Shown here piece by piece: positions 5,916 to 13,804 of a stretch of DNA of 15,535 bases (position 1 is the stretch's first letter; every line of letters starts with the position of its first letter). The stretch comes from Fimenecus sp964614605 (lineage in GTDB: Bacteria > Bacillota > Clostridia > Oscillospirales > Acutalibacteraceae): the NCBI GenBank assembly GCA_964614605.1, contig CAZTLU010000035.1:1-15535 (forward strand), in the 5' to 3' direction. Made by a program: the position numbers and the translations under genes. The notes under the pieces are model-generated. The model was given only the letters and a program-made list of their open reading frames with translations, ran no database searches and had not been told where the DNA came from.

Positions 5916-7064
5916 ATGAAAAAAATTTGTTTTATAACTACCATTTCAATAACACTTAAAAGTTTTGTGGTTGAAACGGCTAAATATTTACATGAAAAAT
6001 GTGGATATGATGTAACTCTCATCTGTGATAATGATGAAGAGTTTGCTTCGTCATTGCCTGAATATATTCACTATATACCTGTATCCATGTCAAGAGGAAT
6101 TGATTTTTCAGGCTTTGCATCTGTTTTAAAGTTTTATAAAGTTTTTAAGCAAGAAAAATTTGATTTAGTACAATATTCAACTCCCAATGCCGCTTGTTAT
6201 GCAAGTATCGCATCATTCCTTGCACGAGTTCCCAAAAGACTCTATGCACAGTGGGGAATACGTTATATAGGATTCTCTGGTGGGGCAAGAAAAATTTTTA
6301 AGTTTATTGAGAAAATTGTTTGTATGCTTTCAACTGATATTCGTTCAGTAAGTTATATGAATATGCAGTTTGCTGTCAAGGATGGACTATACAGTGCAAA
6401 TAAGGCAAAGGTTGTGGGTAACGGCGGAACAATCGGTGTTGATATGTCAGCTTATGATATTGAACAAAAGGCAGAATGGAAAAAGACTATCCGAGAAAAA
6501 TATAATATAGACGAAAATGATTTTGTTTTCGGTTTTGCAGGCAGAATTTCAGCGGAAAAGGGCTGTACTGAGCTTTTGACTGCATTTAGAAATATATCAG
6601 AATCAAACAAGAATGTAAAATTACTGATTGTTGGTTCTGTCGAAGATGATTGCAGAGTACCCAAAAACCTTATTGATTGGGCAAACAATTCAAATAGTGT
6701 TGTGTTGACAGGTAAAGTGGATAATGCAGATATGAAAAAGTATTATTCCGCAATGGATGTGCTTGTTCACCCAACATATCGTGAGGGCTTTGGTATGGTA
6801 ATTCAGGAGGCAGGTGCTTTGGCTGTGCCTGTAATAACCACGAAAATCCCCGGTGCATCCGAGGTTATGGTTGACGGCGAATCCTGTGTTCTTGTTGAAC
6901 CAAAGAACCTCGCAGACCTTCAAAATGAAATGACACTTTTATTGAACAATGCAGACAGAGTAAAAGAACTTGGCAACGGTGCATATGAGCGAACAAAGAA
7001 GCTTTATGACCGCCCGATAATGCTTGAAAATCAGAAAAAAGATTATATAGATTTTTTAAAGTAA
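5916..7064 (+). CDS. Glycosyltransferase family 4 (PglA-like GT-B fold)
   Basis: A 382-residue GT-B enzyme of the GT4 type that should add a sugar from a nucleotide donor to the lipid-linked first sugar at the cytoplasmic membrane face. The C-terminal donor half shows FGFAGRISAEKG with R210 and K215 as likely diphosphate contacts, and the E-x7-E motif (E290 and E298 in EGFGMVIQE), followed by a GASEVMVDG segment. No membrane-spanning segment is obvious. The start is supported by CGGAG (5904-5908), and the gene follows the acetyltransferase stop by 12 bases. Its position right after PglC/PglD-like genes suggests, by analogy with PglA, that it makes the first glycosidic bond of the repeat unit. 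Donor and linkage cannot be read from sequence. Confidence 0.88.
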   Translation: MKKICFITTISITLKSFVVETAKYLHEKCGYDVTLICDNDEEFASSLPEYIHYIPVSMSRGIDFSGFASVLKFYKVFKQEKFDLVQYSTPNAACYASIASFLARVPKRLYAQWGIRYIGFSGGARKIFKFIEKIVCMLSTDIRSVSYMNMQFAVKDGLYSANKAKVVGNGGTIGVDMSAYDIEQKAEWKKTIREKYNIDENDFVFGFAGRISAEKGCTELLTAFRNISESNKNVKLLIVGSVEDDCRVPKNLIDWANNSNSVVLTGKVDNADMKKYYSAMDVLVHPTYREGFGMVIQEAGALAVPVITTKIPGASEVMVDGESCVLVEPKNLADLQNEMTLLLNNADRVKELGNGAYERTKKLYDRPIMLENQKKDYIDFLK

Positions 7065-7072
7065 GTGAGAAT

Positions 7073-8359
7073 ATGATTGAAAAACAACCGCGTATATTGG
7101 TTATAACTGTTGCGTCCTGGAACAGCAAGGTGGGTTCAAATACATGGACATCCCTGCTCAAAAACTACGACAGTGAAAATATAGCCAATATCTGCATCCG
7201 CGACGAAATCCCCGACAATAAAATATGTTCAAGATACTTTGCCATTTCTGAAAACAAGGTTTTGAAAAGCATTTTAAACAGAGGCTTGAAAACAGGCAGA
7301 GAGATTATTCCTGAAATTGCAGAAGACAATTTTGAAGACCTCAATGTCCATAATGAGCGTTACCAGAAAGTGCAGAAAAATCGCAGGTATTCTCTTTTAT
7401 TGGCAAGGGAATTGGTCTGGAAGTTGGGTAACTGGAAAACTGCCGAGCTTGATGCATTTCTTGACAGCTTCAAGCCGGATATGATTCTTCATTCAATGGA
7501 GGGCTATATTCATCTCAATAATATCGTTGAATATGCAATAAAAAGAACGGGCGCAAAGGCTGTTGGGTATATATGGGACGATAATTTCACATATAAGCAG
7601 TCAAATAAAATAGGATATAAGATATATAGATTTTTCCAAAGAAAGTCCTTAAAAAGCCTTGCAAAGAAAACAAGCAGATTTTTCGCAATTTCCGATATGA
7701 CAAAAGAAGAAGCAGATAAATTCTTTGGTATTAACTGTGTTGTTCTTACAAAACCATTATCGGTTGACCCCGTAGTTCATTACGGTGAAATTGAAATGCC
7801 AATCAAGGCGGTTTATACAGGCAAGCTTGCGATTGGTCGTGATAAAACTCTTGCAAGAATTGTTAAATCTGCCGAGGCGATAAATCGTAATGGTATAAAA
7901 ATCAAATTTGATATTTATACAAAAACAGTTTTAAGTAATGAAATGCAAAATGCATTGAATTGTGATTATTGTCAACTTCACGACCCTGTACCACAGGCAG
8001 AAGTACTCAAAATACAGCGAAATTCAGATATGATGCTTTTTGTTGAGGATATTGACGGTAAGGATGCTAAAGCTGCAAGGCTTTCTTTCTCAACAAAGAT
8101 TACAGATTACCTTTCAAGCGGTAAATGTATTTTTGCAGTTGGTTGCCGTGACACCGCACCAATGCAGTATTTTATTAAGAATGACGCGGCGATAATTGCC
8201 ACAGACGATAAAGAAATCAAAGAAAAACTTGAAATGCTTGCAAGCAATCCAGAATTATTGGCACAATATGCTGAAAAATCTCGTAAAGCAGGCATAGAAA
8301 ACCACAGTGAAGAAAAAATATTCAATACATTTGATAGCGTTATAAAATCAGTACTATAA
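7073..8359 (+). CDS. Putative glycosyltransferase, GT-B fold, without E-x7-E motif
   Basis: A 428-residue protein, probably a GT-B glycosyltransferase that extends the repeat unit. The N-terminal half has a VITVASW start and a predicted acceptor-side region with PDMILHSMEGY. The C-terminal half has KAVYTGKLAIG, then FVEDIDGKDA and SFSTKITDYLSSGK (338-351), the type of motif (S/P-x-K-x2-x-Y-x2-x-GK) used by GT-B enzymes that lack the classical E-x7-E pair. It is more diverged than its two glycosyltransferase neighbours and I do not recognise a subfamily. The gene starts 8 bases after the previous stop with a weak AAGTGAG site, and ends 15 bases before the next gene. Its role as a glycosyltransferase is well supported by position but less so by motifs. 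Confidence 0.72.
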   Translation: MIEKQPRILVITVASWNSKVGSNTWTSLLKNYDSENIANICIRDEIPDNKICSRYFAISENKVLKSILNRGLKTGREIIPEIAEDNFEDLNVHNERYQKVQKNRRYSLLLARELVWKLGNWKTAELDAFLDSFKPDMILHSMEGYIHLNNIVEYAIKRTGAKAVGYIWDDNFTYKQSNKIGYKIYRFFQRKSLKSLAKKTSRFFAISDMTKEEADKFFGINCVVLTKPLSVDPVVHYGEIEMPIKAVYTGKLAIGRDKTLARIVKSAEAINRNGIKIKFDIYTKTVLSNEMQNALNCDYCQLHDPVPQAEVLKIQRNSDMMLFVEDIDGKDAKAARLSFSTKITDYLSSGKCIFAVGCRDTAPMQYFIKNDAAIIATDDKEIKEKLEMLASNPELLAQYAEKSRKAGIENHSEEKIFNTFDSVIKSVL

Positions 8360-8374
8360 TCAGGAGAAAACAAA

Positions 8375-9625
8375 ATGAAGGTTTTATGGATTGTCAATAT
8401 GCTTTTGCCTGCTGCCGCTGAGCATCTGGGCGTTCATACAGGAAGTAGTGGCACATGGATGATTGATATCTCTGAAAAACTTGCAGAAAGCACAGATGTG
8501 GATTTGGCAGTTGCCTGTGTTCACGGAAAAGAGTTCAAAAAATTTGAATATGAAAATATTACATGGTATTTGCTTCCCGGAACAGGTAGGAATATGCTGA
8601 ATTATACAAAGTCATATGAGAGCATCTGGAAGAATATCAATGAAGAATTCAAACCGGACATTGTTCACATTCACGGAACAGAGTATTCTCACGGTCTGTC
8701 ATTTATGCGTGCCTGCCCCAATGTTAAATCGGTAATTTCAATTCAGGGTATAATTTCGCGTATAAAAGATGTTGATTTTGCCGGTCTTCCCATCAGTACA
8801 TACATATTCAACAGAACATTAAGACAAAATCTTCGTCTTAATGGTGAAATAGAAATGCATTTTCTGCATAATAAAAATGCAAAATGTGAGCAGGAAATGC
8901 TCAAAAGGGCAAAGTTTATCAACGGAGTAAATACTTGGGATATTTCACTTTGCAAAAGTATAAATCCCCAGCTTAAAGCGTTTAAGCTTGAATATAATCT
9001 GCGTGATGAGCTGTATAACTCACCCAAATGGTCAATTTCTCAAATGAAACGCCATACAATTTTCACAAATCCCGGCGGGACACCATTGAAGGGCTTGCAT
9101 CAGTTGTTGATGGCAGTATCTATTCTGAAAAAGGATTTCCCCGATGTGCTTGTTAAAGTACCGGGTATGGGCAAAGACGGTAAGCTGGTTGTAAACAGTG
9201 CTTATTCAAAATATATATCAAAACTGATTAAAAAACTTGATATTGAGAAGAATGTTGAGTTTTTAGGACGGCAAACAGGTGCCCAAATGTGTGAAAATAT
9301 GCTCTCAGCAAATGTTACCGTTATTCCCTCGGCAATTGAGGGCACATCACTCATTCTTCGTGAAGCAATGTATCTTGGTTGTCCTTGTATAGCTTCTTTC
9401 AGAGGCGGTATGGCAGATTTTATCAGTGATAAGGAAGACGGATTTTTATATGATTATCAGGAATATCCTTATCTTGCAACACGAATTGCAGAATTATTCA
9501 ATGACGACGCTCTTGCAGAGAGTTTTTCCGTAAAGGGTATCCAAAAAACTGAAAAAGCTCACGATAGAGAAAAAAATATTAACGATTACATCAAGATGTA
9601 TGATGAAATATACAAATTTGCATAA
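8375..9625 (+). CDS. Glycosyltransferase family 4
   Basis: A 416-residue GT-B enzyme expected to add another sugar to the lipid-linked oligosaccharide. The N-terminal domain has VLWIVNMLLP, a GSSGTWM segment near 23-30 and PDIVHIHGTEYS, all typical for the acceptor half of GT4 proteins. The donor half shows NPGG-x3-KG (232-240) and the E-x7-E pair E322/E330 in EGTSLILRE, followed by FRGGMADFI. The AGGAGA site (8362-8367) gives clear support to ATG 8375. It is the third glycosyltransferase after the initiating enzyme, so the repeat unit could hold about four sugars if each enzyme adds one. A 38-base gap with a weak AAGGA site separates it from the first polymerase-like gene. Confidence 0.88.
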   Translation: MKVLWIVNMLLPAAAEHLGVHTGSSGTWMIDISEKLAESTDVDLAVACVHGKEFKKFEYENITWYLLPGTGRNMLNYTKSYESIWKNINEEFKPDIVHIHGTEYSHGLSFMRACPNVKSVISIQGIISRIKDVDFAGLPISTYIFNRTLRQNLRLNGEIEMHFLHNKNAKCEQEMLKRAKFINGVNTWDISLCKSINPQLKAFKLEYNLRDELYNSPKWSISQMKRHTIFTNPGGTPLKGLHQLLMAVSILKKDFPDVLVKVPGMGKDGKLVVNSAYSKYISKLIKKLDIEKNVEFLGRQTGAQMCENMLSANVTVIPSAIEGTSLILREAMYLGCPCIASFRGGMADFISDKEDGFLYDYQEYPYLATRIAELFNDDALAESFSVKGIQKTEKAHDREKNINDYIKMYDEIYKFA

Positions 9626-9663
9626 ATCGAAATAAAAAGAACAAATATAAGGAACAATTAGTT

Positions 9664-10923
9664 ATGATATCCCAAAGAAGTTTTTACAAGTTAATACAGA
9701 CAGTCTTCTTTGGGCTGATTTCATTTACGCTTATGTGGGCATTGTGGGCTGAAATACCCTACAACACCGTTATATACACGGTTGCCTGCTTTGGAATTTT
9801 CATATTGAATTTTGCAATTTTTCAGAAGCGAAGTCTGTATCCCTTTATGCTCAAGCTTATGCCGACCTATGCTTGTTTTGCTGTTTGGTCAGCATTTATG
9901 GTTATTGCTTACGGATTTTTCTACAGTGTACACAGCGAAGTTAACTTTCTCGGTTACCATGTAGACGCATACGCAGTTTTCTTCATCAAAGTCTTTTTGA
10001 TGACTTCTTCTTGTATGTTTTTTGTCGATTTCAATAAAGTGCATGAAACAAAGCTTTTTAAATTGCTGTTGGGATTAATTGTTTTGACAAGTACATTATA
10101 TACCATCAGAGCAACAAGTGTTTATTCTGATGCTATTCGTGCAAGAGAGACAATGGAATATATGGGTGAAGAAGAATATCTTTTCGGAACTCCCGGATAT
10201 GCAATAATTTACGGAATGGCATTGTTAGTACCGATTTTCCTGCAGAAATGTAAAAACGAAAAGGGCAAGTCCCGATGGTTCTACATTATCTGCACTGCAA
10301 TGATTGGGTATATGATTTTAGCCTCACAGTTTGCGACGGCTTCAGTTATTGCAATTGTAGGTATACTGATTTTTGTATTTCTCAATGTTAAGGGCAATGT
10401 GAAGATACTGTTGTTCAGCATATTGTTGATTTTGATTTTATTTATACATGGTCTGGGCATCGATTCCATGTTTTTGATTTCACTGTCGGAAAGTGTTGAG
10501 GGCGCTTGGTCGGTCAAGCTGCAAGATTTGGCTGAATCATTATCAAGCGGAATTTTGAGGGGTTCATTATTGGGCAGAACTGATTTGTATGGTAAATCTA
10601 TGGGTGCATTTGCAGAAAGTCCATTGTTTGGCAAGCTTTCAAGGTACACAGACAGCATCGGTGGTCATGCCACGGCAATTGATACTCTCGGTCTTGTGGG
10701 AATAGTAGGATTTATACCGTTAATGTTAATGGTTTATTTTCAGTTCAAAAGAATGAAATATACCTGTGATTATAAAAAGAACAAGGTTGCAATTATTGCC
10801 TGTGTAGTAGAGTTCATTATACTTATATTCTTAAAAAATATTGTTACTTCGTATGCGATTTTCTTCTCTTTCTTTGTATTAGCACCGCTTATGCTGAAAA
10901 TAGAACCGAAAAAAAGTTCGTAG
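9664..10923 (+). CDS. Wzy-like polysaccharide polymerase / O-antigen ligase family membrane protein (copy 1)
   Basis: A very hydrophobic 419-residue protein with about 10-12 predicted membrane spans. The C-terminal half has the typical Wzy/WaaL-family block: GRTDLY (304-309), AFAESPLFG, GGH (333-335), then a hydrophobic TLGLVGIVGF segment. The histidine corresponds to the conserved one in the G-x-G-x-H motif of ligases. In the middle a charged loop RARETMEY-x-GEEE-x-LFGTP is expected on the outer face; it has an R-x15-G spacing like a motif described for the third periplasmic loop of Pseudomonas Wzy, possibly by chance. Such proteins polymerise lipid-linked repeat units or transfer glycan to an acceptor outside the membrane. 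It is clearly paralogous to the next gene. Which copy is polymerase or ligase cannot be told. Confidence 0.85.
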   Translation: MISQRSFYKLIQTVFFGLISFTLMWALWAEIPYNTVIYTVACFGIFILNFAIFQKRSLYPFMLKLMPTYACFAVWSAFMVIAYGFFYSVHSEVNFLGYHVDAYAVFFIKVFLMTSSCMFFVDFNKVHETKLFKLLLGLIVLTSTLYTIRATSVYSDAIRARETMEYMGEEEYLFGTPGYAIIYGMALLVPIFLQKCKNEKGKSRWFYIICTAMIGYMILASQFATASVIAIVGILIFVFLNVKGNVKILLFSILLILILFIHGLGIDSMFLISLSESVEGAWSVKLQDLAESLSSGILRGSLLGRTDLYGKSMGAFAESPLFGKLSRYTDSIGGHATAIDTLGLVGIVGFIPLMLMVYFQFKRMKYTCDYKKNKVAIIACVVEFIILIFLKNIVTSYAIFFSFFVLAPLMLKIEPKKSS

Positions 10924-10982
10924 AAAGTTAAAAAACAGATAAAGAGTCGCTGAAAAATTAAAATTAATTATAATCATTATTA

Positions 10983-10989
10983 AAGGAGG
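10983..10989 (+). promoter_or_regulatory. Strong ribosome binding site that sets the GTG start of the second Wzy-like gene
   Basis: A full AAGGAGG lies 9 bases before GTG 10999. It is the strongest site within the operon and makes GTG the clear start codon, since the next in-frame ATG would remove part of the first membrane segment. The 75-base gap before this gene also contains TATAAT (10969-10974) but without a convincing -35 box. Confidence 0.75.
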
Positions 10990-10998
10990 TTAGACGGC

Positions 10999-12279
10999 GT
11001 GAAACAAAAAAATAATATAATAAAGATTGCACAATTAATATGCTTTTGTCTAATCTCTTTTACTATGGAGTGGGCAATTTGGTCTGCGGTGCCAATGAAT
11101 TCCATAATGTTTGCTTTGTCTTGTCTTGGAATTTTTGCGTTGAATTTTTTGGTAATAACAAAAAATTATCAAAGCAGTACTATGAGAAAGGTTATTCCCG
11201 AATATTTTTTCTTCATAATCTGGTGCGTGATAATGGTCGTTGTTTATAATGTCTTTTATCACATATATCAGAATGTCACATTCCTTTTCTTTACAATGGA
11301 TGGCCACGCAATTTTCTTTATAAGATTATTGGTGTCGGTAATTCCGTGTATGTTCTTTGTGGATTTCTGTGAATTGAAAGAAACAAAGCTTTTCAAGGCC
11401 TTGTTTGCTATGATTATTCTTTCAAACACATTCTTTACCATTAGGGCGGTGCGTACTTATCCTGATGCAATCCGTGCAAGAGAAACTATGGAATATTGGG
11501 GCGAAGAGGAAATCCTTTTCGGTACACCTGACTATGCTATGGTTTACGGTATGGCGATTATTTTCCCGATACTTCTTCAAAAATGTAAAAATGCTCCTCC
11601 AAGAAGCGCTACAAAATGGTTTTATATAATCTGTACAGCAATGGTTGCATATATGATAGTAGCTTCACAGTTCGCAACGGCGTTGATTTTAACATTGTTG
11701 GGTATGGTTCTTTTTATACTTATCAATCTGAAACCGTATAAAAGAATGTATATTATTGTTGTAATTGCTTTCGCGGTGTTTTTTGTAAGAGCAATCGGTC
11801 TGGATGTAATGGTTCTGGATGCGTTGTCAGAAACAGTCAGCGGTACTTGGGCAGAAAAGCTTCAGGATTTGTCGCAAACCCTTTCGGGCGGCGTAGCTAT
11901 AGGCTCGATTTCAGGCAGAACCGACCTTTATACAAAGTCTATGCAGGCTTTTGCAGAAAGCCCCATATTTGGCAAGATGTTAAAGGCGACAACAAGTATC
12001 GGCGGACACTCAACAGCTATAGATATTCTCGGCCTTGCCGGACTGATTGGTTTTATACCTTTTGCCCTTACTATTTATTACAATTTCAAAAGACTTAAGT
12101 TTACTTGTAATTATAGTAAAAATAAGTCGGCAATTATAACTTGTACCATAGAGTTTATACTTCTTGTCTTCTTGAAAAACATAATTACTTCTCTTGCTGT
12201 TTTCTTTGCTTTTTTTGTTATGGTTCCGTTTTTATTAAAACTTGATGATGGGGAGACTTATAAAAATGAATATAATTAA
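10999..12279 (+). CDS. Wzy-like polysaccharide polymerase / O-antigen ligase family membrane protein (copy 2)
   Basis: A 426-residue polytopic membrane protein homologous along its whole length to the preceding gene. In the loop RARETMEY-x-GEEE-x-LFGTP, 17 of 19 positions are identical to copy 1. The ligase/polymerase block is also shared: GRTDLY (306-311), AFAESPIFG, GGH (335-337) and GLAGLIGF. The first membrane segments and the C-terminus are more divergent. Translation starts at GTG after a full AAGGAGG. The 3' end overlaps the deacetylase gene by 14 bases. The pair could be a polymerase and a ligase, or two polymerases for alternative linkages; the sequence does not decide. Both copies keep the conserved arginine and histidine, so neither looks degenerate. 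Confidence 0.85.
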   Translation: MKQKNNIIKIAQLICFCLISFTMEWAIWSAVPMNSIMFALSCLGIFALNFLVITKNYQSSTMRKVIPEYFFFIIWCVIMVVVYNVFYHIYQNVTFLFFTMDGHAIFFIRLLVSVIPCMFFVDFCELKETKLFKALFAMIILSNTFFTIRAVRTYPDAIRARETMEYWGEEEILFGTPDYAMVYGMAIIFPILLQKCKNAPPRSATKWFYIICTAMVAYMIVASQFATALILTLLGMVLFILINLKPYKRMYIIVVIAFAVFFVRAIGLDVMVLDALSETVSGTWAEKLQDLSQTLSGGVAIGSISGRTDLYTKSMQAFAESPIFGKMLKATTSIGGHSTAIDILGLAGLIGFIPFALTIYYNFKRLKFTCNYSKNKSAIITCTIEFILLVFLKNIITSLAVFFAFFVMVPFLLKLDDGETYKNEYN

Positions 12280-13030
12280 AAGGCTTGTGTACAATAATGT
12301 ACTTCCGATAACCGGTGCTTTGCTTAAAGGAAAAAATCGATTTATAAATGTTATTTACTATCACGATATTGTCAAAGAAGAGGGTGGTGGTGCGCAACAT
12401 ACCAACATTGACATTTTCAAAAGTCATATGAATTATATTGCGGAAAACGGATATAAAACATATACCTTTGACGAGCTTGAAGCCGGTGCAGATATTTCAT
12501 TTCAGCCCAAATCCGTGCTAATCACATTCGATGACGGATGGCTTTCAAATTATACTGAAATTTTTGAGTTTATGAAAGAAAAGAACATTAAATATAATGT
12601 TTATCTTGCCGTTGGTGAAATTGGCAATAATCCCGATTATCTTACTTGGGGTATGGTGAGTGAAATGCACGAAAGCGGTATGGTGGGCTTTGGCGCGCAT
12701 ACATATTCTCATGTGTCTATGAAGAATATTGCTGAAATTGATACAGAAAAAGAGATTGAGAAAGCCAATGAAAAGATTTTTGCAGAAACAGGCTTTATGC
12801 CGGCGGATTTCTGCTACCCTTACGGTGATTTCTCAACAGAATCTAATGAGTACCTTGTTAAAAATACAGCTTATAAAAGAATTTATACATCCAATATGGA
12901 TTTTTCTTATGCAAAGGACGGAAAAATTATTTTCGGGCGCAGTTCGATAAATAATGATGAACCCTTTAAAACGTTTGTCAACAAACTTAAAGGTAATTAC
13001 AATGCCTTCAATATGATAAGAGGAAAATAA
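12266..13030 (+). CDS. Polysaccharide deacetylase (NodB/CE4 family)
   Basis: A 254-residue metal-dependent carbohydrate deacetylase that would remove N- or O-acetyl groups from a glycan or its precursor. All CE4 motifs are present: TFDDGW with D89-D90, H-x3-H (H145, H149 in AHTYSH) for metal binding, and CYPYG (183-187). An early YYHDI at 31-35 is also typical. No clear signal peptide or anchor is visible, so it could act on lipid-linked units in the cytoplasm or be membrane-associated. Start 12266 is chosen over the in-frame ATG at 12242 because GGGGAG (12250-12255) is correctly spaced for it. The start lies inside the end of copy 2 of the polymerase (14-base overlap), which suggests translational coupling, and the stop is 1 base before the GNAT gene. 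Confidence 0.9.
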   Translation: MNIIKRLVYNNVLPITGALLKGKNRFINVIYYHDIVKEEGGGAQHTNIDIFKSHMNYIAENGYKTYTFDELEAGADISFQPKSVLITFDDGWLSNYTEIFEFMKEKNIKYNVYLAVGEIGNNPDYLTWGMVSEMHESGMVGFGAHTYSHVSMKNIAEIDTEKEIEKANEKIFAETGFMPADFCYPYGDFSTESNEYLVKNTAYKRIYTSNMDFSYAKDGKIIFGRSSINNDEPFKTFVNKLKGNYNAFNMIRGK

Positions 13031-13031
13031 A

Positions 13032-13787
13032 ATGTCAACAGAAATAATTTACGATTGCCGTTGGTCTGACGGAGTTGATGAAAAGTTTATTGAAGATTTT
13101 GTTGCAACCGAAAATGAGGTTTTCAAAAACGGATACACAAAAGAGCTTTTCAATAAAAAATATATTGATAATATTTATGGCAATTCAGTGGTTGAGGTTG
13201 TTTATATTGACGGTGTGCCGTCAGCAGCACGCGGTCTTTGGCGTAATGATATTGACGGCAAAGAGTCTTATCAGCCCGGTGATACTTGTGTTACTGAGGC
13301 TTGCCGCGGAAAAGGCGTTTTTACCGAGATGACAAAACGTTCAATAGCAATGCTCCCGGAAGATGCACTCATCTATAACTTCCCTAATCAGAATTCATAT
13401 CCCGGATATATGAAAATGGGTTGGCATCTTGTAAAAGAATACGGTTTTGCACTTTTTAATAAGAAAAAATATTTTGAAGAGCATCCCGTGAAAATGGACA
13501 AGCAGTATGCAGATTGGTGGTTGCCTGCCGACGACGGACTAATGTATATGAATAAAGGTAATGACTATTTTCTCGCAAGAAAAATGGGAAAACCCTTGTG
13601 CTACCGAGTTGTAGCTTGCGTAGAAAAGGAAACTGCAGAAAAATTCCCGAAAGCAGATTTTGGCGTGTTCTTTTACAGAAGCGAGCGGAAAAGCTTTTAT
13701 AATTCAAAATTAGGCTTGCCAATTCACGTTGTCAGTAAAGACGAAAATAGAAAGTATATTCCTGTTTGGAAAATTGATGTATTATAA
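13032..13787 (+). CDS. GNAT family N-acyltransferase
   Basis: A 251-residue protein with a GNAT acyl-CoA-binding core in its first half: a strand-rich VVEVVYIDGVPSAARG, then the pyrophosphate loop R92-G-K-G95 in ACRGKGVFTEM, and later IYNFPNQNSYPGYMKMGW, typical of motif B. The rest (from about 145) is less recognisable and may form a substrate domain. It would transfer an acyl group from a CoA thioester to an amine, in this setting perhaps an amino sugar. The gene begins 1 base after the deacetylase stop with an AAGAGGA site (13018-13024), so the two are made together. This pairing hints at removal of one acyl group and addition of another, but that is inference. The substrate is not known. 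Confidence 0.82.
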   Translation: MSTEIIYDCRWSDGVDEKFIEDFVATENEVFKNGYTKELFNKKYIDNIYGNSVVEVVYIDGVPSAARGLWRNDIDGKESYQPGDTCVTEACRGKGVFTEMTKRSIAMLPEDALIYNFPNQNSYPGYMKMGWHLVKEYGFALFNKKKYFEEHPVKMDKQYADWWLPADDGLMYMNKGNDYFLARKMGKPLCYRVVACVEKETAEKFPKADFGVFFYRSERKSFYNSKLGLPIHVVSKDENRKYIPVWKIDVL

Positions 13788-13804
13788 ATAAAAGAAGTGA
13801 GTAT

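Noticed and set aside
10946..10974. Internal promoter before the second Wzy-like gene
   Set aside because: TATAAT is present at 10969 but no -35 box near the right distance; it lies in an A+T-rich spacer where such hexamers are common.
12242..12265. ATG 12242 as start of the deacetylase
   Set aside because: It would lack a suitable ribosome binding site and add residues read from the end of the upstream gene; ATG 12266 has GGGGAG at 10 bases.
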